Counted from the first letter of the stretch, positions 10,801 to 22,305 are shown. The stretch: DNA of 64,000 bases from Symbiodinium sp. CCMP2592 (GCA_905221615.1 CAJNDT010001015.1:36082-100081); one strand, 5' to 3'. Notes: generated by a model from the letters alone, not told the origin. Made by a program: numbers and translations.

Positions 10801-12840
10801 ATCATGGTTAGCATGCTGTGTCAGGTCCATCTGCCGCATTTGCCAAGTTGCGTCGTGTCCGTACAAGCTGTTTTCTGATGATTGCAGCCTTGTTCGTACT
10901 CGATGCAGGGTCAAAGCTTCATGCGTGTATCACGCACTACCCTGCCATGCGGGGAATGTCCCTTGCAGGTAGGCTTTCAACTCGTGCGATTGGGATCGAT
11001 GTGTGTACAGTTTTGTTGACTTTGGCATCTTTGGCAGAAGTATATCTCGTGATGCTTGACATGATCCCCAGCAGCCTGTTGCACTTATATACAGTGGGCG
11101 AGCGTAAGCTGTAAAAGCTCTGTTCGCGTTGGGGGAAGACGATACGTGCTCACATTGCTCACTTTGTTGGTCTCCTTTATGTACTTTTAACATCCGCCTC
11201 TTCCCTGAAGTGGTGAAGCCGATGGCTGTAAGAGACAAGTGCGTGGGGAACCATCGTTTTCTCGGCACAAGCTTCATCCGGCGCCGCATGGCTTGAATTC
11301 CGGGGGACCTGATCCGTCCCTCATGCCCGGGAGGGAGTGGCAGCGACAGATAGAGAGAGATACTAGCAGAGTCCCAGAGCCAAGAAAAAACAGAAGGACG
11401 TGAACCATGGCAAGCAGAGTCGTCGTCATCATCATCACCATCACCATCACCATCACCAGCAGCAGCATCATTACCACCATCAGCATCGCCACCGTCGCTT
11501 CCCGCGAATATGGAAAGTAGCAAAAAAAATCTCAAAAGACTCGGTGTTCGCTGGGTTCGGAAAAAGCTGGAACGACTTGTTTCAACTCGGCAAGACGAAG
11601 GCTAGTTGCGGCCTCAGGCATCACTGAGGGATGGGCACCTACGACCTACATAAAACCAAGAATCGACAGTCACCGTCTCTTGCGTCTCTGAAAGAAAGAT
11701 CCTTTTCTGTCATCCCTGTGGGTATAGCTTTTGTCCATCTTTGTGGCTACAGTATCATATTTTAGGATGCATTCAACAACGGGTCTGTGCTAGCGAGTGT
11801 GAATTCGGCGACTGCAGGAACTGCAGGAATGTCGACTGCAGACTGCAAGAGCGAACCGTTGGATTGCAGGGTCTGCGGACCGCAAAGACGAAGCCATGAG
11901 AAGAAGCACTCGGGAACGCACCTTCGACTGCGATAGTATGCCTCTGGACCAGAAGTGATCAACATCAGGGAGTCGCGCCTAATCATCGACCACATCGTCA
12001 TCGTGGACAAGGATAAGAGCCAGAAAGGATGGTGGTGGTGGTGGTGGTGGTGGTGGTGGTGATGATGGGATGGCGACTGGTGTGTTGTTTGGCAGTGTGC
12101 TCTGAACTTGGACATGTGAGTGCTTGAACCGCCACAACATGTTAAAGACACCACTTCGAGGTTCCTCTCCCTCGGCGTCTCCCTCGTGCTCGGGCTCGGC
12201 GGGCCTCTCCGCGGGACGCTCTCGCGGCTCTCGCGGATCCGTGGTAACGTCCGAGGAGGCCAAAGCTGCTTAGCTGCTTGTGTATTGTTGTCTAAGATCA
12301 TATAAGGTTTGGCAAGAGCAGAGCTGGGACACTGCGCATATGACCGCGACGAGCCTTATGATGGTGATGAAGTAGTCGTCCTTCTCCTGCTCCTCCACCG
12401 CCTCTGCTTCGTCGCTCCCTGCGCATCATGTTCATTCGACTGTATCATGAGCGGTATCATGAAGATCATCATCAGCACCCTCAGCAGTCAGCTGTGATAA
12501 TTGTCCTTGTGCTTGCTTGCTCACCCGCTGTCTTGCAAAAGGCGCGCTTTCGGGCTGCGGGTGCGGCAGGAGCTTGAAGCACATTGCAACACAACAACCT
12601 GCACAGAGAAGCACGCCTGTCACGATGTCAGCGAGGAAAGCCGAGATCGCAGGAAGCGGCAGGGCATCCGTGCACACTCGAAGGAACAGCGCAAGGACCG
12701 CAGAGTCTTTGTCGATCCGTTGCTGCTTTCTGCAGCTCGATGCTCGATGCCAGGAACCGCTGCAGAGCCTGTGACTGCCACCAGCAGCGCCACGAGTGCA
12801 AGTGTGCCGTGCGGCTCCAAGCTGCAACTTTTGCAACTCT
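10801..12840. other. gene-poor stretch with trinucleotide repeats
   Basis: 11420-11485 is a CAT/CAC trinucleotide run and 12028-12063 a GGT run. Both produce long His or Pro/His reading frames on one strand or the other, which I do not take as genes. No other structure seen. Confidence 0.4.
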
Positions 12841-12844
12841 TTGT

Positions 12845-12991
12845 TCGGCCTTGGTGGAGTGGGGTCGTGTCTGCCGCTGTTTGCCGCTGTTGATTCAAAA
12901 AACAGGCTGCGGTGGTGTGAAGAAGTGACGTGTGGGTGGGTGCGGGGGTGCGGTGGGCAAGAGGAAAACATACATACTCAGCACACTGTTT
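12845..12991 (+). repeat. dispersed repeat, inverted partner at 53317-53465
   Basis: About 147 bases (from TTCGGCCTTGGTGGAG to GCACACTGTTTTT) match the reverse complement of 53317-53465. Shared blocks include TGCCGCTGTTTGC, CTGCGGTGGTGTGAAGAAG and GGGTGGGTGCGGGGGTGC. Identity is roughly 80-85 percent with indels. The copies lie 40 kb apart in opposite orientation; probably fragments of an uncharacterised transposable element. Confidence 0.75.
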
Positions 12992-13140
12992 TTGCAACTT
13001 CAGAATGAGATGATGCCCATGGTGAGGCTTGCACGGATTTTAGTCTTTTGCAGAACTTTGTTGAAAGACGAATCTATCCATTATCATGATGTTACGGTGT
13101 TCAGTTCCAGCATGGTGAATCTGAATTTGGGTGCGGCACG

Positions 13141-13250
13141 ACTCACGCGCCACCCCCGACCCGACCATCCCAATCATCCCAAACCCCTCCCGCCCCGGAA
13201 ACGCGCCACCCTGACCCGACCATCCCAACTATCCCAACCCTCTCGCTTTG
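13141..13250. repeat. 2-unit tandem repeat, about 55 bp
   Basis: CGCGCCACCC(C)...GACCCGACCATCCCAA...ATCCCAAACCC occurs at about 13147 and again at 13202. GC-rich, non-coding. Confidence 0.65.
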
Positions 13251-13254
13251 TAGT

Positions 13255-13620
13255 TCTAGAATAGTATTACAACAGTAATTATAACGAGAGTAAGTGCAAT
13301 GTCAAAATATAGTGCGTTCAATAGTGATAATAAGAACACTATTAATTGGTAATCGAAACGAGAGTAAATTGCTAATAGCAAGAACAATAATACTACTGCG
13401 AGTGATAAGGGTGATAGTACTATAGTAATACTAGTAGTACATATAAAGCAACAATACTTATAGTAATAGTGAGAAGAATGGTAAGCGTAGCAAAAACAGC
13501 ACTAGAGAGAACAGTAATAACAATAACACAGTACTACTAATCATAGTAAAGGGGTAGTGTCTCTGAAATAATTCGAATGACAGCAATACGGTCAAGTTGA
13601 GACTAAGACTCTGCAACAGT
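13255..13620. other. AT-rich low-complexity stretch
   Basis: Dominated by AATA/AGTAATA/TACTA words with no open frame of note. It sits immediately upstream of the degenerate copia element. Confidence 0.6.
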
Positions 13621-14021
13621 GACATCTAGCCAGTCAGCCATGCATTCCGTATGGGCCTCGTTATGCTTAACAGCAGGGGCCCCTGTAGAGCCTCGACAAG
13701 TGAGCAACGGACGACCTCCGTGGTCGTGGACAACTCCGAGTGCTGCGTGCGCTTAGTTGTGCAAGTGTCTGAGCCCCTCTTTACGCTTCGTTGTGCTAAC
13801 CCTGCTGCATTGGCAGCGGAGCACAAGCTCCAAGGACCTCGGAACAGTCCGGAAGCAGCCTGTGATCGTGCCCCCTCTCTACACGATTCTGTTCTACCTG
13901 GGCACGGTCTGCGCCTTGGGGTCTTCTACGTCCTCACGGCGATTTTCTCCTTCGACTCCGGCAAGTTCCCATGTCTTTGTGAACAGTTTTTCCTTTCACT
14001 TCAGTTTTCGCAGTCGTCGAG

Positions 14022-15500
14022 ATGGACGAGCGGAGCAATGCACCCGCTTGGGACGGATCGGCCAGGAGCTGGCGCCGGTACACGCGCGAAGTGGCATGGT
14101 TTGTCCAAGGCGCATCCTTGCACAAGCGCAGACACTGCGCATCGACTCCTGAGTCGACTTTCAGCTCCAGCAAGGACCCTTCCGATGAGTTGGAATCGAA
14201 TGTCGTTCGAGCAGCCAGGTGGGACGAAGTTTTATCTTCAGAAGCTTGCAGCTTCGCCCCTCGTCAGGAAGACCTTCCCCAACGCGGCGGCCATCTGCTC
14301 TCAGTATTTCTCCTTTCAACGACGTCAAGGAGAAAACATTTCCAGTTTTCTCGTTCGTGAATCCCTCGTCCACGAGGAATTCAGTGAAGCCATCATCAGA
14401 CTCCGTGAAGACAAAAATGGAGTGAGCCAGGAGAAACGGGATTTCGGCTTACCAGCGGATGATGGCGATGACTGGGAAACGCGAGGTTGGTCTTGGTGGG
14501 ATGATGCTCACTGGGGCGAAGACGAACTTCGTGAGGATGAAGGAGCTGATGGAGAAGGCGATGGACCTGTGGGCGGTGCCTCTAAGACCGCCGATGGTGG
14601 TGATGCAACAGCAACTGCAGCTGGACCGCGAGCTACTACGGGCTCATCTCCGAGCCATCATGCCGAGGTCGGCTCCTCTGGTCCTCGACCTCCTTCGGTT
14701 CGTGCTGACGGTCCCTTGGAAAAGCCATCGATCGATGAGCTCAGCCTTGCCGACAGCTTCATCCTCGAAGTGTTGCGGGGGTGGCGGCTCTGCCGGGCTT
14801 AGTGCGGAGGAGAAGAGGGAGACGATTGCAGCGGCCCTACAGAACCTGTGGGAAGAGCAGGTGTTAGGGCACAAGCACCAACAATTCGGCTCCTATCAGA
14901 ACTTCGTGGCGTACCAGGACGAGATGGACGTCTACTACCAGGAGGGTGAGGACGATTGGCGGCATCAAGATGACGGTTGGTGGGACAACTACGCGTATGC
15001 CGCGGACTTCTACGAGGATGAGAGTTGGTGGCCTGAAAACCCCTGTCGGGAAATCAATGTGGCCAAACAGCCCGCTGAACCTCCGGATGCAGGCCGCAGA
15101 GCGAGTTACAGTTGCAGAATCGTTGGCGGCAGAGGCCAACAGGTCTTGGTCTGAGGCTCAGCGGGCCACTCAGCTGCTTCGCAAAGATCGTGGCTTCGGC
15201 ATGTTCGCGCCAACACGATGCTACAACTGCGGTGGCCCACATCTGATTCGCGACTGTCCTTCCGGCAAAGGCTCCTCCTTTGGCAAGGGGAAGGGCAAGT
15301 TCAAGGGCTATGTCATGGAATCGGATGACTTCTATGCCAACTACGTGGGCAAGGGCAAGAGCAAATCCAAGGGCAAGCGGAACATGTGGATGGACGTGCA
15401 AGCTGCGTGGAAAGGCAAAGGCAAGGGCAAAGGAAAGGGGAAGATGGATCCCAGCCGGTCCGTGAATGCCTATGCCACCGACCTTTACCTTGGCGGCTTG
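14022..15500 (+). pseudogene. copia Gag with zinc knuckle, frameshifted
   Basis: It starts MDERSNAPAWDGSARSWRRY (frame of 14022), jumps frame near 14150 to a stretch with MSWNRMSFEQPGGTKFYL and NAAAICSQYFSFQRRQG, again near 14795 (LSAEEKRETIAAALQNLW), and again near 15045 (AERVTVAESLAAEANRSW). A zinc knuckle lies at 15219-15257, CYNCGGPHLIRDC: spacing is C-X2-C-X3-H-X4-C, one residue shorter than the canonical C-X2-C-X4-H-X4-C, so it may be damaged. A Lys/Gly-rich basic linker (KGKGKGKGK) follows. Gag would package the element RNA. The ATG at 14022 is chosen because homology starts there. Confidence 0.8.
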
Positions 15501-16100
15501 GAAACGGTTCCTTCACTTGGTCTGAATGCCTCCAGCTCGTTGCCCTCCAAGCACAATGACTCCAAGCAAGGCATGCTGGACTCCGGAGCTACCGCATCTG
15601 CAATTCCCGCCGCTGTTGTACGGAGCCTAGTAGAGGCAGTTCTTAGCCGCGACCCTCAGGCTCCATCGAAGTCGATCAGTCCGCGCGGCCACGTGCTGTT
15701 TGCAGAGTTGGGTTGTCGAGTACGGTTTCTGGTTCACGTCAAAGCTTCTGTCTCTACATGCTGCCAAATCCGACAGAGTATTATCCGAACAACCTTGACC
15801 GAAGTACATTGTGCCCGTCTTGGTAGGTATGGACTTCCTTGGCCCATCAGGCGTGGGGATGATCCTTGACTTTGCGTCAGGACTTGCCGTGAATACTCAA
15901 GACAGCCATCCTACCGTCTACAAGTTGAACACCAACACAAAGGGCACTACGTCATTGACATTGTTGAACATCTAACTAAGGGATGCAGCGGCAGCAGTGG
16001 TCATGCCAAGGTCGCTGTGAAGTCTGCAAAGTCCGTCTATAATCATCAACTGCTGGAGTTAGGGACAGCCACATGGTTTGACATGACAGTGTGTGACCGA
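15501..16100 (+). pseudogene. copia aspartic protease region
   Basis: GMLDSGATASAIP puts the catalytic D-S-G-A at 15579-15590, in frame with the Gag linker. The frame is lost around 15720-15790, and homologous sequence resumes in another frame as VPVLVGMDFLGPSGVGMILD and then KGHYVIDIVEHLTKG. The protease would cut the polyprotein; this copy cannot make a continuous product. Confidence 0.75.
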
Positions 16101-16750
16101 CAGTTAGATGATCAGGAAGAGCAGCTTTCTCGTGAGTGCATCTGGAGATTGTTTGAGGCTTTCACACGCAACCTCCCAGCCGGCAGCCTTTCAAGCTCAG
16201 GCTTCGATGAGTGGCACTCTTGCCGCAACCAATTCCCCGACGACTTCCTCTTCTCGTTCTACTCATGCCAACGACGCCGCTGCAGCACCTCGACCCCGAG
16301 ATCAACCAGCTGCTCCAGCAAGCAGCCCGTGCCAAGGCAAAGGCCAAAGCAAAGCCGATTATGAACCTCAGCAGAGTTCAGAAGATGGACCCGAGGGACC
16401 CTCGAGCATCTCCCAACCAGTGGCCATGCATGGGGAAGCACACAGCTTCACCGACGAAGGGCAACCAACATGGGCAGTGGATCAACTGCGTGGTTTGCGG
16501 TCTACGTCTACTCTACACTCCGAGAATGGGCTCAACGGGACAACACACTCAGTGCCGCAACCCGGAGCTGGTGGCCCGATGTCTTCGGGAGCTCCGGAAG
16601 TTGATGCACAGCCGGATGCCAACGAAGACCATCGTGGATGCCATGCAAGCCGAGATCGATGCCGAAGAGACCCTGAGCATTCTAATCTCCGAACACGTGG
16701 GGACGGGACAAGCGTCCTCAAACTACAAAACACGACAGTACGGCAACCAT
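16101..16750 (+). pseudogene. copia pol spacer domain with QW-x-x-CVVC motif
   Basis: In one frame this reads NQHGQWINCVVCGLRLLYTP, a Cys-containing block I associate with dinoflagellate copia polyproteins, followed by an acidic helix (LRELRKLMHSRMPTKTIVDAM). It ends at 16750, where the integrase core would be expected; none is present. No function is assigned to this block. Confidence 0.55.
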
Positions 16751-17030
16751 TGAGGACATTCTCACCCATGGACCTGGTGAAGGTGTGGAGACGAGTTTGG
16801 CCAGCAGAACAACATCGTGGACCACGTGGAGGCTTTAGGAAAACTGGTCGACCTCACTGGATGGGTCCTGGACGTGTTGTCTTTTCAGAAGTTCTCCCTC
16901 ATCAGAAAGACCTGGAAGACGACAGAAGGCACATCGTCTGGGTCCTCAGGAACCCAGCTACTCCGATGCTCGGTGCACTCTGTCAGACAAGTGACTGTGG
17001 ATGAGCGCTTTGTCTACGAGACGACTGGGC
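16751..17030 (+). pseudogene. copia integrase C-terminal remnant
   Basis: Reads SPMDLVKVWRRVWPAEQHRG, then GRPHWMGPGRVVFSEVLPHQ and, after a frame change near 16940, TQLLRCSVHSVRQVTVDERF. This is the post-catalytic segment that normally follows the D-D-E core. Upstream there is neither an HHCC zinc motif nor D-D-E residues, so an internal deletion removed the core. Confidence 0.65.
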
Positions 17031-18413
17031 AGGAGCAACCCTCTAAATGGAAGTCCTTGGCTGATGTGTTGCCAAAGAAAGAGTTTGTGGACATCACGGA
17101 CCAAGTGCCCGAGGATACCGAGGTCCAACTTCCTTCACTACCACCACAACCTGATGAGAGCACCGTCGTCGCTCCTACCCGGCGACTTCGACACAAGGTC
17201 ACCTTCAGACCTGGCGACTATGTGGACAGTCCTGTTGGTGATCGCCTACACAAGAGGAAACGAACGACTACGGCGAGGAAGGAGAGCCTGCGACATCATC
17301 TACTACAAGATCACTTGGTGCTGGTGAAGCACCTGAGCCTCAACCGACCAAGAAGGCCAAGGTGCAGTATGACCTCAAATGGATTGAGGAACTTGAGGCA
17401 GGTGCTGCCGAAGAGGCTCAAGAAGCAGAATTGTTCACGGTTATGGAGGATGTGAATGAATTCCTCAAGGTGGAGTTCGAACTACCAGCGCCCCAGTCCA
17501 ACCGACAGCGCAAGTTCCTGGAGCGAAACCTTGTGGCCTACATGGTCAAAAAGATGCGGCCTACATGGTCAAAAAGATGCGCGATGCGGAGGTGAGCCTC
17601 AGCCGACTTTCACCACAAGAGCAAGCTTTGTTCGACAGGGCGAAGTCCAAAGAAGTACGCCCCCTTCGTGGCAAATGAAGCAGTTCGCCGATGTCTTGAT
17701 CAAACCGAGGTCAACAAGTCCTACGCTTCAGGGAGGATTGTGAGAGCACGATGGGTGCTCACGTGGAGGTTAACCCCTCCTGCGGACTTGCAGGAGGCTG
17801 TCAACGATGCCATGACCAATGCCGACAAGACCCTCCGCACCAAGGACGGCAAGCGCAAAGCAAAGGCACGGGTGGTTCCTCTTGGCTTCGAGCATCCATC
17901 CCTTCTGGATCCAAACTTCAAGAACTCAAGCCCAGTTCAATTGACACTGGGCCGCAATCTCCTTTGCGTCCTCTCCACCCAAAATTCAATGGGACCTAGA
18001 GGCTCTGGACTTGGAGACGGCATTTCTTCAAACAGTGCCTACGGAAGCTGACCGTGAGCTTTGGACATATGGAGTTCAAGAACTACGGGATGCCTTGGAC
18101 GTGGGTGACGAAGGAATACTTCGCACCCTGAAGAACATCTACGGTTCAACGCCGGCTCCGAGAGGGTTGTGGCTCTCACTTCACAAAAAGTTGACAGAGC
18201 TTGGTGGAGTACCAATCCTTGGCGAACGGTGCCTTTGGGTTTGGTTCTCAAAACTTGAGACCGACCGTGGAAGCAGATCGACAACGCCTACACATGGGGG
18301 ATGGTTAAAACCAGAGCGTATCGCCACGCTGGCGCTGACATCGAGACAGTGATGGACGCAAACAGCTACAACAAGAACGTCATCAATCAGGACTACTACG
18401 TGGAGTCGTTGAT
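17031..18413 (+). pseudogene. copia reverse transcriptase, frameshifted and truncated
   Basis: Recognisable RT blocks are RIVRARWVLTWRLTPPADLQ, KDGKRKAKARVVPLGFEHPS, AFLQTVPTEADRELW, GSTPAPRGLWLSLHKKL and GERCLWVWFSK, in at least three frames. The next recognisable block is already AYTWGMVKTRAYRHAGADIE, so the segment holding the catalytic V-D-D is deleted. Homology stops at VINQDYYVESLM, exactly where the satellite array begins. A 23-bp tandem duplication at 17535-17580 adds one of the frameshifts. Confidence 0.8.
17535..17580 (+). repeat. 23-bp tandem duplication inside the copia remnant
   Basis: GGCCTACATGGTCAAAAAGATGC occurs twice back to back (17535-17557 and 17558-17580). Because 23 is not a multiple of three it shifts the frame; the reading resumes as RDAEVSLSRLSPQEQALFDR in a new frame. 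It looks like a small replication or repair error after insertion. Confidence 0.95.
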
Positions 18414-20880
18414 GCGCGAAACCCTGCCGGGGGACACGCCTTGCGATTTGAATTTTGGTACCTGTTTTGCGCTCAAGTCTGTAGGGGGACACCCTTTGCG
18501 ATCTGCGAGCTTTTAAAGCCTTAGGGGTACCTGAGGGGAACAGCCCTTGCGGTTTATGATTTGGGCACTTATTTCTGATACAGACCTGTAGGGAGACACT
18601 CTTGGCGATCCGTGATTTTGGGATCTGCGTTTCTTCAGAACCTAATGGGACACCCCTTGCGGGCCCCGGTCCCCAGCCCCACTCCGCCGCCGCATCTGTT
18701 GGCAAAATCTGGCGGAAGTGAGCCGCCACCGAGCAAAAGGCCTGTAAATACCGCGTTACACAAAGGGCTAGAGATTTCACACATCTGCTGGCAAAATCTG
18801 GTGGAAGTGAGCCTCCATCGAGCATAAAGCCTGTAAATACTGCAAAAAACAAAGGGCTAGGGCTAGGGATTTCACTCATCTGTTGGCAACATCTGGCGGA
18901 AGTGAGCTGCGACCGAGCAAAAGGCTGATCACAGCTCACTTCCACCAGATTTTGCGAGCAGATGTGTGAAATCCCTATAGCCCTTCGTTTAATGCGGTAT
19001 TTACGCGATGGCGGCTCATTTCCGCCAGATTTTGCCAGCAGATGTGTGAAATCCTTAGCCCTTGTTTTAACGCGGTATTTACATGCTTTCTGCTCGGTTG
19101 CGGCTCGGGCTCTACCGACCCCCCCCCCCCCGGCACACCCCACCCGTGGATTATTCTGCGCGAAACCCTGTCGGGGACACCCCTTGCGATCTGCGAATTT
19201 TTATAGGGGGAACCTTAGGAGGAGAGCCTTTGCGGTTTATGATTTGGGCACTTATTTCTGATACAGACCTGTAGGATCCTGTAGGGAGAGACTTTTTGCG
19301 ATCCGTGATTTGGGGATCTGCGTTTCTTCAAAACCTAATGGAAAACACCCCTTGCGTGCCCCAGCCCCCAGCCCAGCCCACCACCGCATGTGTTGGCAAA
19401 ATCTGGCGGAAGTGAGCCGCCACCGAGCAGAAAGCCTGTAAATACCGCGTTAAAACAAGGGCTAGGGATTTCACACATCTGCTGGCAAAATCTGGCGGAA
19501 GTGAGCCGCCATCGAGCAAAAAGCCTGTATATACCGCATTAAGCAAAGGGCTAGGAATTTCACACATCTGTTGGCAACATCTGGCGGAAGTGAGCTGCGA
19601 TCGAGCAAAAGGCTGATCACAGCTCACTTCCGCCAGATTTTGCGAGCAGATGTGTGAAATCCCTAGCCCGTGTTTCAACGCGATATTTACCTGCTTTCTG
19701 CTCGGTGGGATTGCTGGGCGTGCGGAAGAAGCAGGCGTGGGCTGGGGTACACACCTTTCTCCCGGCACCGCCCCACCCGTGGATTATTCTGCACGAAACC
19801 CTGCCGGGGGACACCCCTTGCGATTTGAATTGTGGTACCTGTGGGGACACCCCTTGCGATCTGCGAGTTTTTGTAAAGCCTTAGGAGAAACCTTAGGAGG
19901 AGAGCCTTTGCGGTTTATGATTTGGGCACTTATTTCTGATACAGACCTGTAGGGAGAGACTCTTTGCGATCCGTGATTTTGGGATCTGCGTTTCTTGAAA
20001 ACCTAGTGGAAAACACCCCGTGCGTGCCCCAGCCCCCAGCCCAGCCCACCACCGCACGTGTTGGCAAAATCTGGCGGAAGTGAGCCGCCACCGAGCAGAA
20101 AGCCTGTAAATACCGCGTTAAAACAAGGGCTAGGGATTTCACACATCTGCTGGCAAAATCTGGCGGAAGTGAGCCGCCATCGAGCAAAAAGCTTGTAAAT
20201 ACCGCATTAAGCAAAGGGCTAGAGATTTCACACATCTGCTGGCAAAATCTGGTGGAAGTGAGCCTCCATCGAGCATAAAGCCTGCAAATACTGCAAAAAA
20301 CAAAGGGCTAGGGATTTCACACATCTGTTGGCAACATCTGGCGGAAGTGAGCGGCGACCGAGCAAAAGGCTGATCACAGCCCACTGCAGCCAGATTTTGC
20401 GAGCAGATGTGTGAAATCCCTAGCCCGTGTTTCAACGCGATATTTACCTGCTTTCTGCTCGGTCGGAAGGCTGGGCGTGCGGAAGCAGGCAGGCGTGGGC
20501 TGGGGGACTGGCGGTTGGAGCGACACTACACACCTTCCACCAACCCACCCACCCACCGCTGGCCCCCCCCCACCCGTGGATTATTCTGCGAAACCCTGCC
20601 GGGGGACATCCCTTGCGATTCGATGATTTTGGTACTTGTGTCGCGTGTAGGGGTACACCCCTTGCGATCTGCGAGTTTTTCTAAAGCCTTAAAGGGAACC
20701 TTACGGGAACAGCCCTTAGTTTATGATTTGGGAACCTATCTCTAACACAAACCTGTAGGGAGACACCCTTTGCGATCCGTGATTTTGGGATCTGCGTTTC
20801 TTCAAAACCTAATGGGACACCCCTTGCGATTTATGATTTTCGGATCTATCTCGCGAGAAAGCCTGTAGCAGTCATTTCTT
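18414..20880. repeat. satellite-like tandem array, 3.4 units of about 630-800 bp
   Basis: Units begin GC(G)CGAAACCCTG(C/T)CGGGG at 18414, 19158, 19791 and 20588. Each carries several GGGACACCCCTTGCGAT words, then TTTATGATTTGGGCACTTATTTCTGATACAGACC, then a CCCCAGCCC stretch and a run of about 85-90-bp sub-repeats, and ends in CCACCCGTGGATTATTCTG. The last unit is partial and lacks sub-repeats. Length variation comes from the number of sub-repeats. Long reverse-strand frames here are a by-product of the repetition. Confidence 0.9.
18700..19095. repeat. 85-90-bp sub-repeats with inverted copies (fold-back)
   Basis: Direct sub-repeats (AATCTGGCGGAAGTGAGC ... CCTGTAAATACCGC ... GGGCTAGGGATTTCACACATCTG) are followed at about 18930 by the same sub-repeat in reverse complement (GCTCACTTCC ... 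CAGATTTTGC ... CAGATGTGTGAAATCC), so the strand can fold back on itself around GCAAAAGGCTGATCAC. The same arrangement recurs at about 19393-19700 and 20053-20465. Confidence 0.85.
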
Positions 20881-21845
20881 GTGGAGGATGAGGTAGAAGA
20901 CTTTTCTTTTTGGAAGCTGGGGGAGCTCTGGCTTCTTCTGCTAGGTTACTAGGAGCGAAGTCTCTTCAATCTTCTTAAGATAAAGGCGACTTACCAAGAG
21001 GTAAAGGCTCTCTCTGCTAGAATGAATCTCGTCTCTTACCAAGAATAACTTGGAGTGAGCTCTCTCTCTCTTCTTGAAACTGCCCGGAGTTTGGGCGTGC
21101 TTGTGCCATCCCGGTGCAACTAACACCTCCGGCGTCATAAAGGTGTCTCGCAGGCAATGGAGCGCGTCTACTCGCGCGTCAACCTGGTCGAGAAGGAACA
21201 AGCCGACGCTGCCGACAGAAAGCTGGACCATGGCCCGCGCAAGGGTTTGGCAGGTGGTGGCTCCCTGGCTGCCGCCGGCCATACCATGTCTCGGCCATTC
21301 TCAGCCGCAGAACCGCGGATCCCTCCTGGCAGCGGAGCCAGCAATGGAGGGCGTGCTCGCATGGTTCTCGGCCGAGACCGCAACCGGCCAAGCTCTGGGA
21401 TTGCGTGACATGGGATCGCCCTGTCATGTCGACCCAGAAAGCATTCACTGTCGTGGACCCCTTCTTCGCTATCGTCGCTGCTGGCCACATCCCCGAGCTC
21501 TGCCGTCACTTGCAGGAGGTGCCATGCTAGGTGTTTCCATCGTGCTTCTTTGTGATTCTCTGTGACTTCACATTCGTGCGCCTCCACGTTAGCTGCGCTC
21601 TTGCCTGCCAGGACAGCGCTTGACGGTCGCCTTCGTTCCTCCGACCTGGCTCACTTGGGCGCTCGTCCGTGATGCCTGCATGAAGCTCCCCGTGCCATCC
21701 CACCGCCCTGAGGATTTTCTTGCAGCCTTGTTCTAACCTCTCTTGCACTGGAGTCTTTAAAAAAGAAGCCGATGCAGTCGCCAACAACCTTGCCAAAGGG
21801 CTCGTTTTCACACCGTCTGCTGCGGACGGTGCGTGCATGCATACA
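20881..21845. other. no supported gene
   Basis: GC-rich stretch with overlapping short open frames on both strands and no recognisable motif. CTCTCT-rich at 21000-21070. Confidence 0.4.
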
Positions 21846-22305
21846 TACCTAGGTAGCCCCGAAGTTATGTTGACTTATAAGTCCATATAACTCCACATAA
21901 GTCCACATAACTCAACATAACTCAACATAACTCCACAAGTCCAAATAACTTCGACCCTTTTTTTAAGGAAGTTATGTTGAGTTATCTTGAAACCGGCTGA
22001 CGACGAAAAAAGTTATTTGGAGTTATTTGGAGTTGTGTATTTTCGTTGTTTCAAAGCAGTTAAAGTTATTTGGAGTTATTTTTATAACATTTATGAACTT
22101 TTTGCTGCATTACATAGTTTTGGCTCAAGCAAAGCGTTTTTCACGTGCGACATCCAAGATGTCGCAAGTCTTGAATCACTTGAAGGCAGCTCAAGGCTTC
22201 CTACGGCAGACGATGGCACTGCCGAATTTTGCACTTCTGCAGGGACAGCAGGGTCGTGTGCTTGAAACCATGCTCGGCAAGAGCTCGTCGATGTCGACAG
22301 AGGTC
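21846..22305 (+). repeat. 460-bp inverted repeat, copy A
   Basis: Runs from TACCTAGGTAGCCCCGAAG to GTCGACAGAGGTC and is the reverse complement of 51339-51799. By eye the copies differ by about two substitutions and one 1-base indel, so they separated recently. The first half is built of AACATAACTC/AGTTATGTTGA words in both orientations; the second half holds a spliced-leader relict and the first 49 codons of the gene at 22159. Copy A is the complete 5' end of a longer unit; copy B stops after 460 bases. Confidence 0.92.
22118..22129 (+). other. relict dinoflagellate spliced leader (DinoSL) 3' end
   Basis: TTTTGGCTCAAG equals the last 12 bases of the conserved 22-base dinoflagellate trans-spliced leader. 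It lies 30 bases before the ATG at 22159. Upstream of it the leader match decays (CATTACATAG). It is also present in inverted copy B. A leader in genomic DNA in front of a start codon is the known mark of a gene that re-entered the genome from trans-spliced mRNA. Confidence 0.6.

Larger units (their letters stand above)
14022..18413 (+). mobile_element. degenerate Ty1/copia LTR retrotransposon, 3'-truncated
   Basis: Gag, zinc knuckle, aspartic protease, the distal part of integrase and the first part of a copia reverse transcriptase occur in the correct order on the + strand, but the coding sequence jumps between the three frames at least eight times. The integrase catalytic core and the RT catalytic H/Y-V-D-D segment are missing, and RNase H is cut off where the satellite begins at 18414. 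No LTRs could be identified. The Gag start and Lys/Gly-rich linker resemble copia polyproteins abundant in Symbiodinium. This is a dead, old copy, unlike the intact and clearly different copia element at 30818-39719. Confidence 0.85.

Noticed and set aside
11270..12300. His- and Pro-rich open frames
   Set aside because: They arise from CAT/CAC and GGT trinucleotide runs and are open on both strands.
18181..19143. 320-codon open frame on the - strand
   Set aside because: It spans the copia/satellite junction and repeats the same peptide with each sub-repeat; produced by tandem repetition.
18414..20880. CRISPR-like appearance of regular repeats
   Set aside because: Repeats are 85-90 bp without unique spacers, contain inverted copies, and sit in eukaryotic-type DNA.
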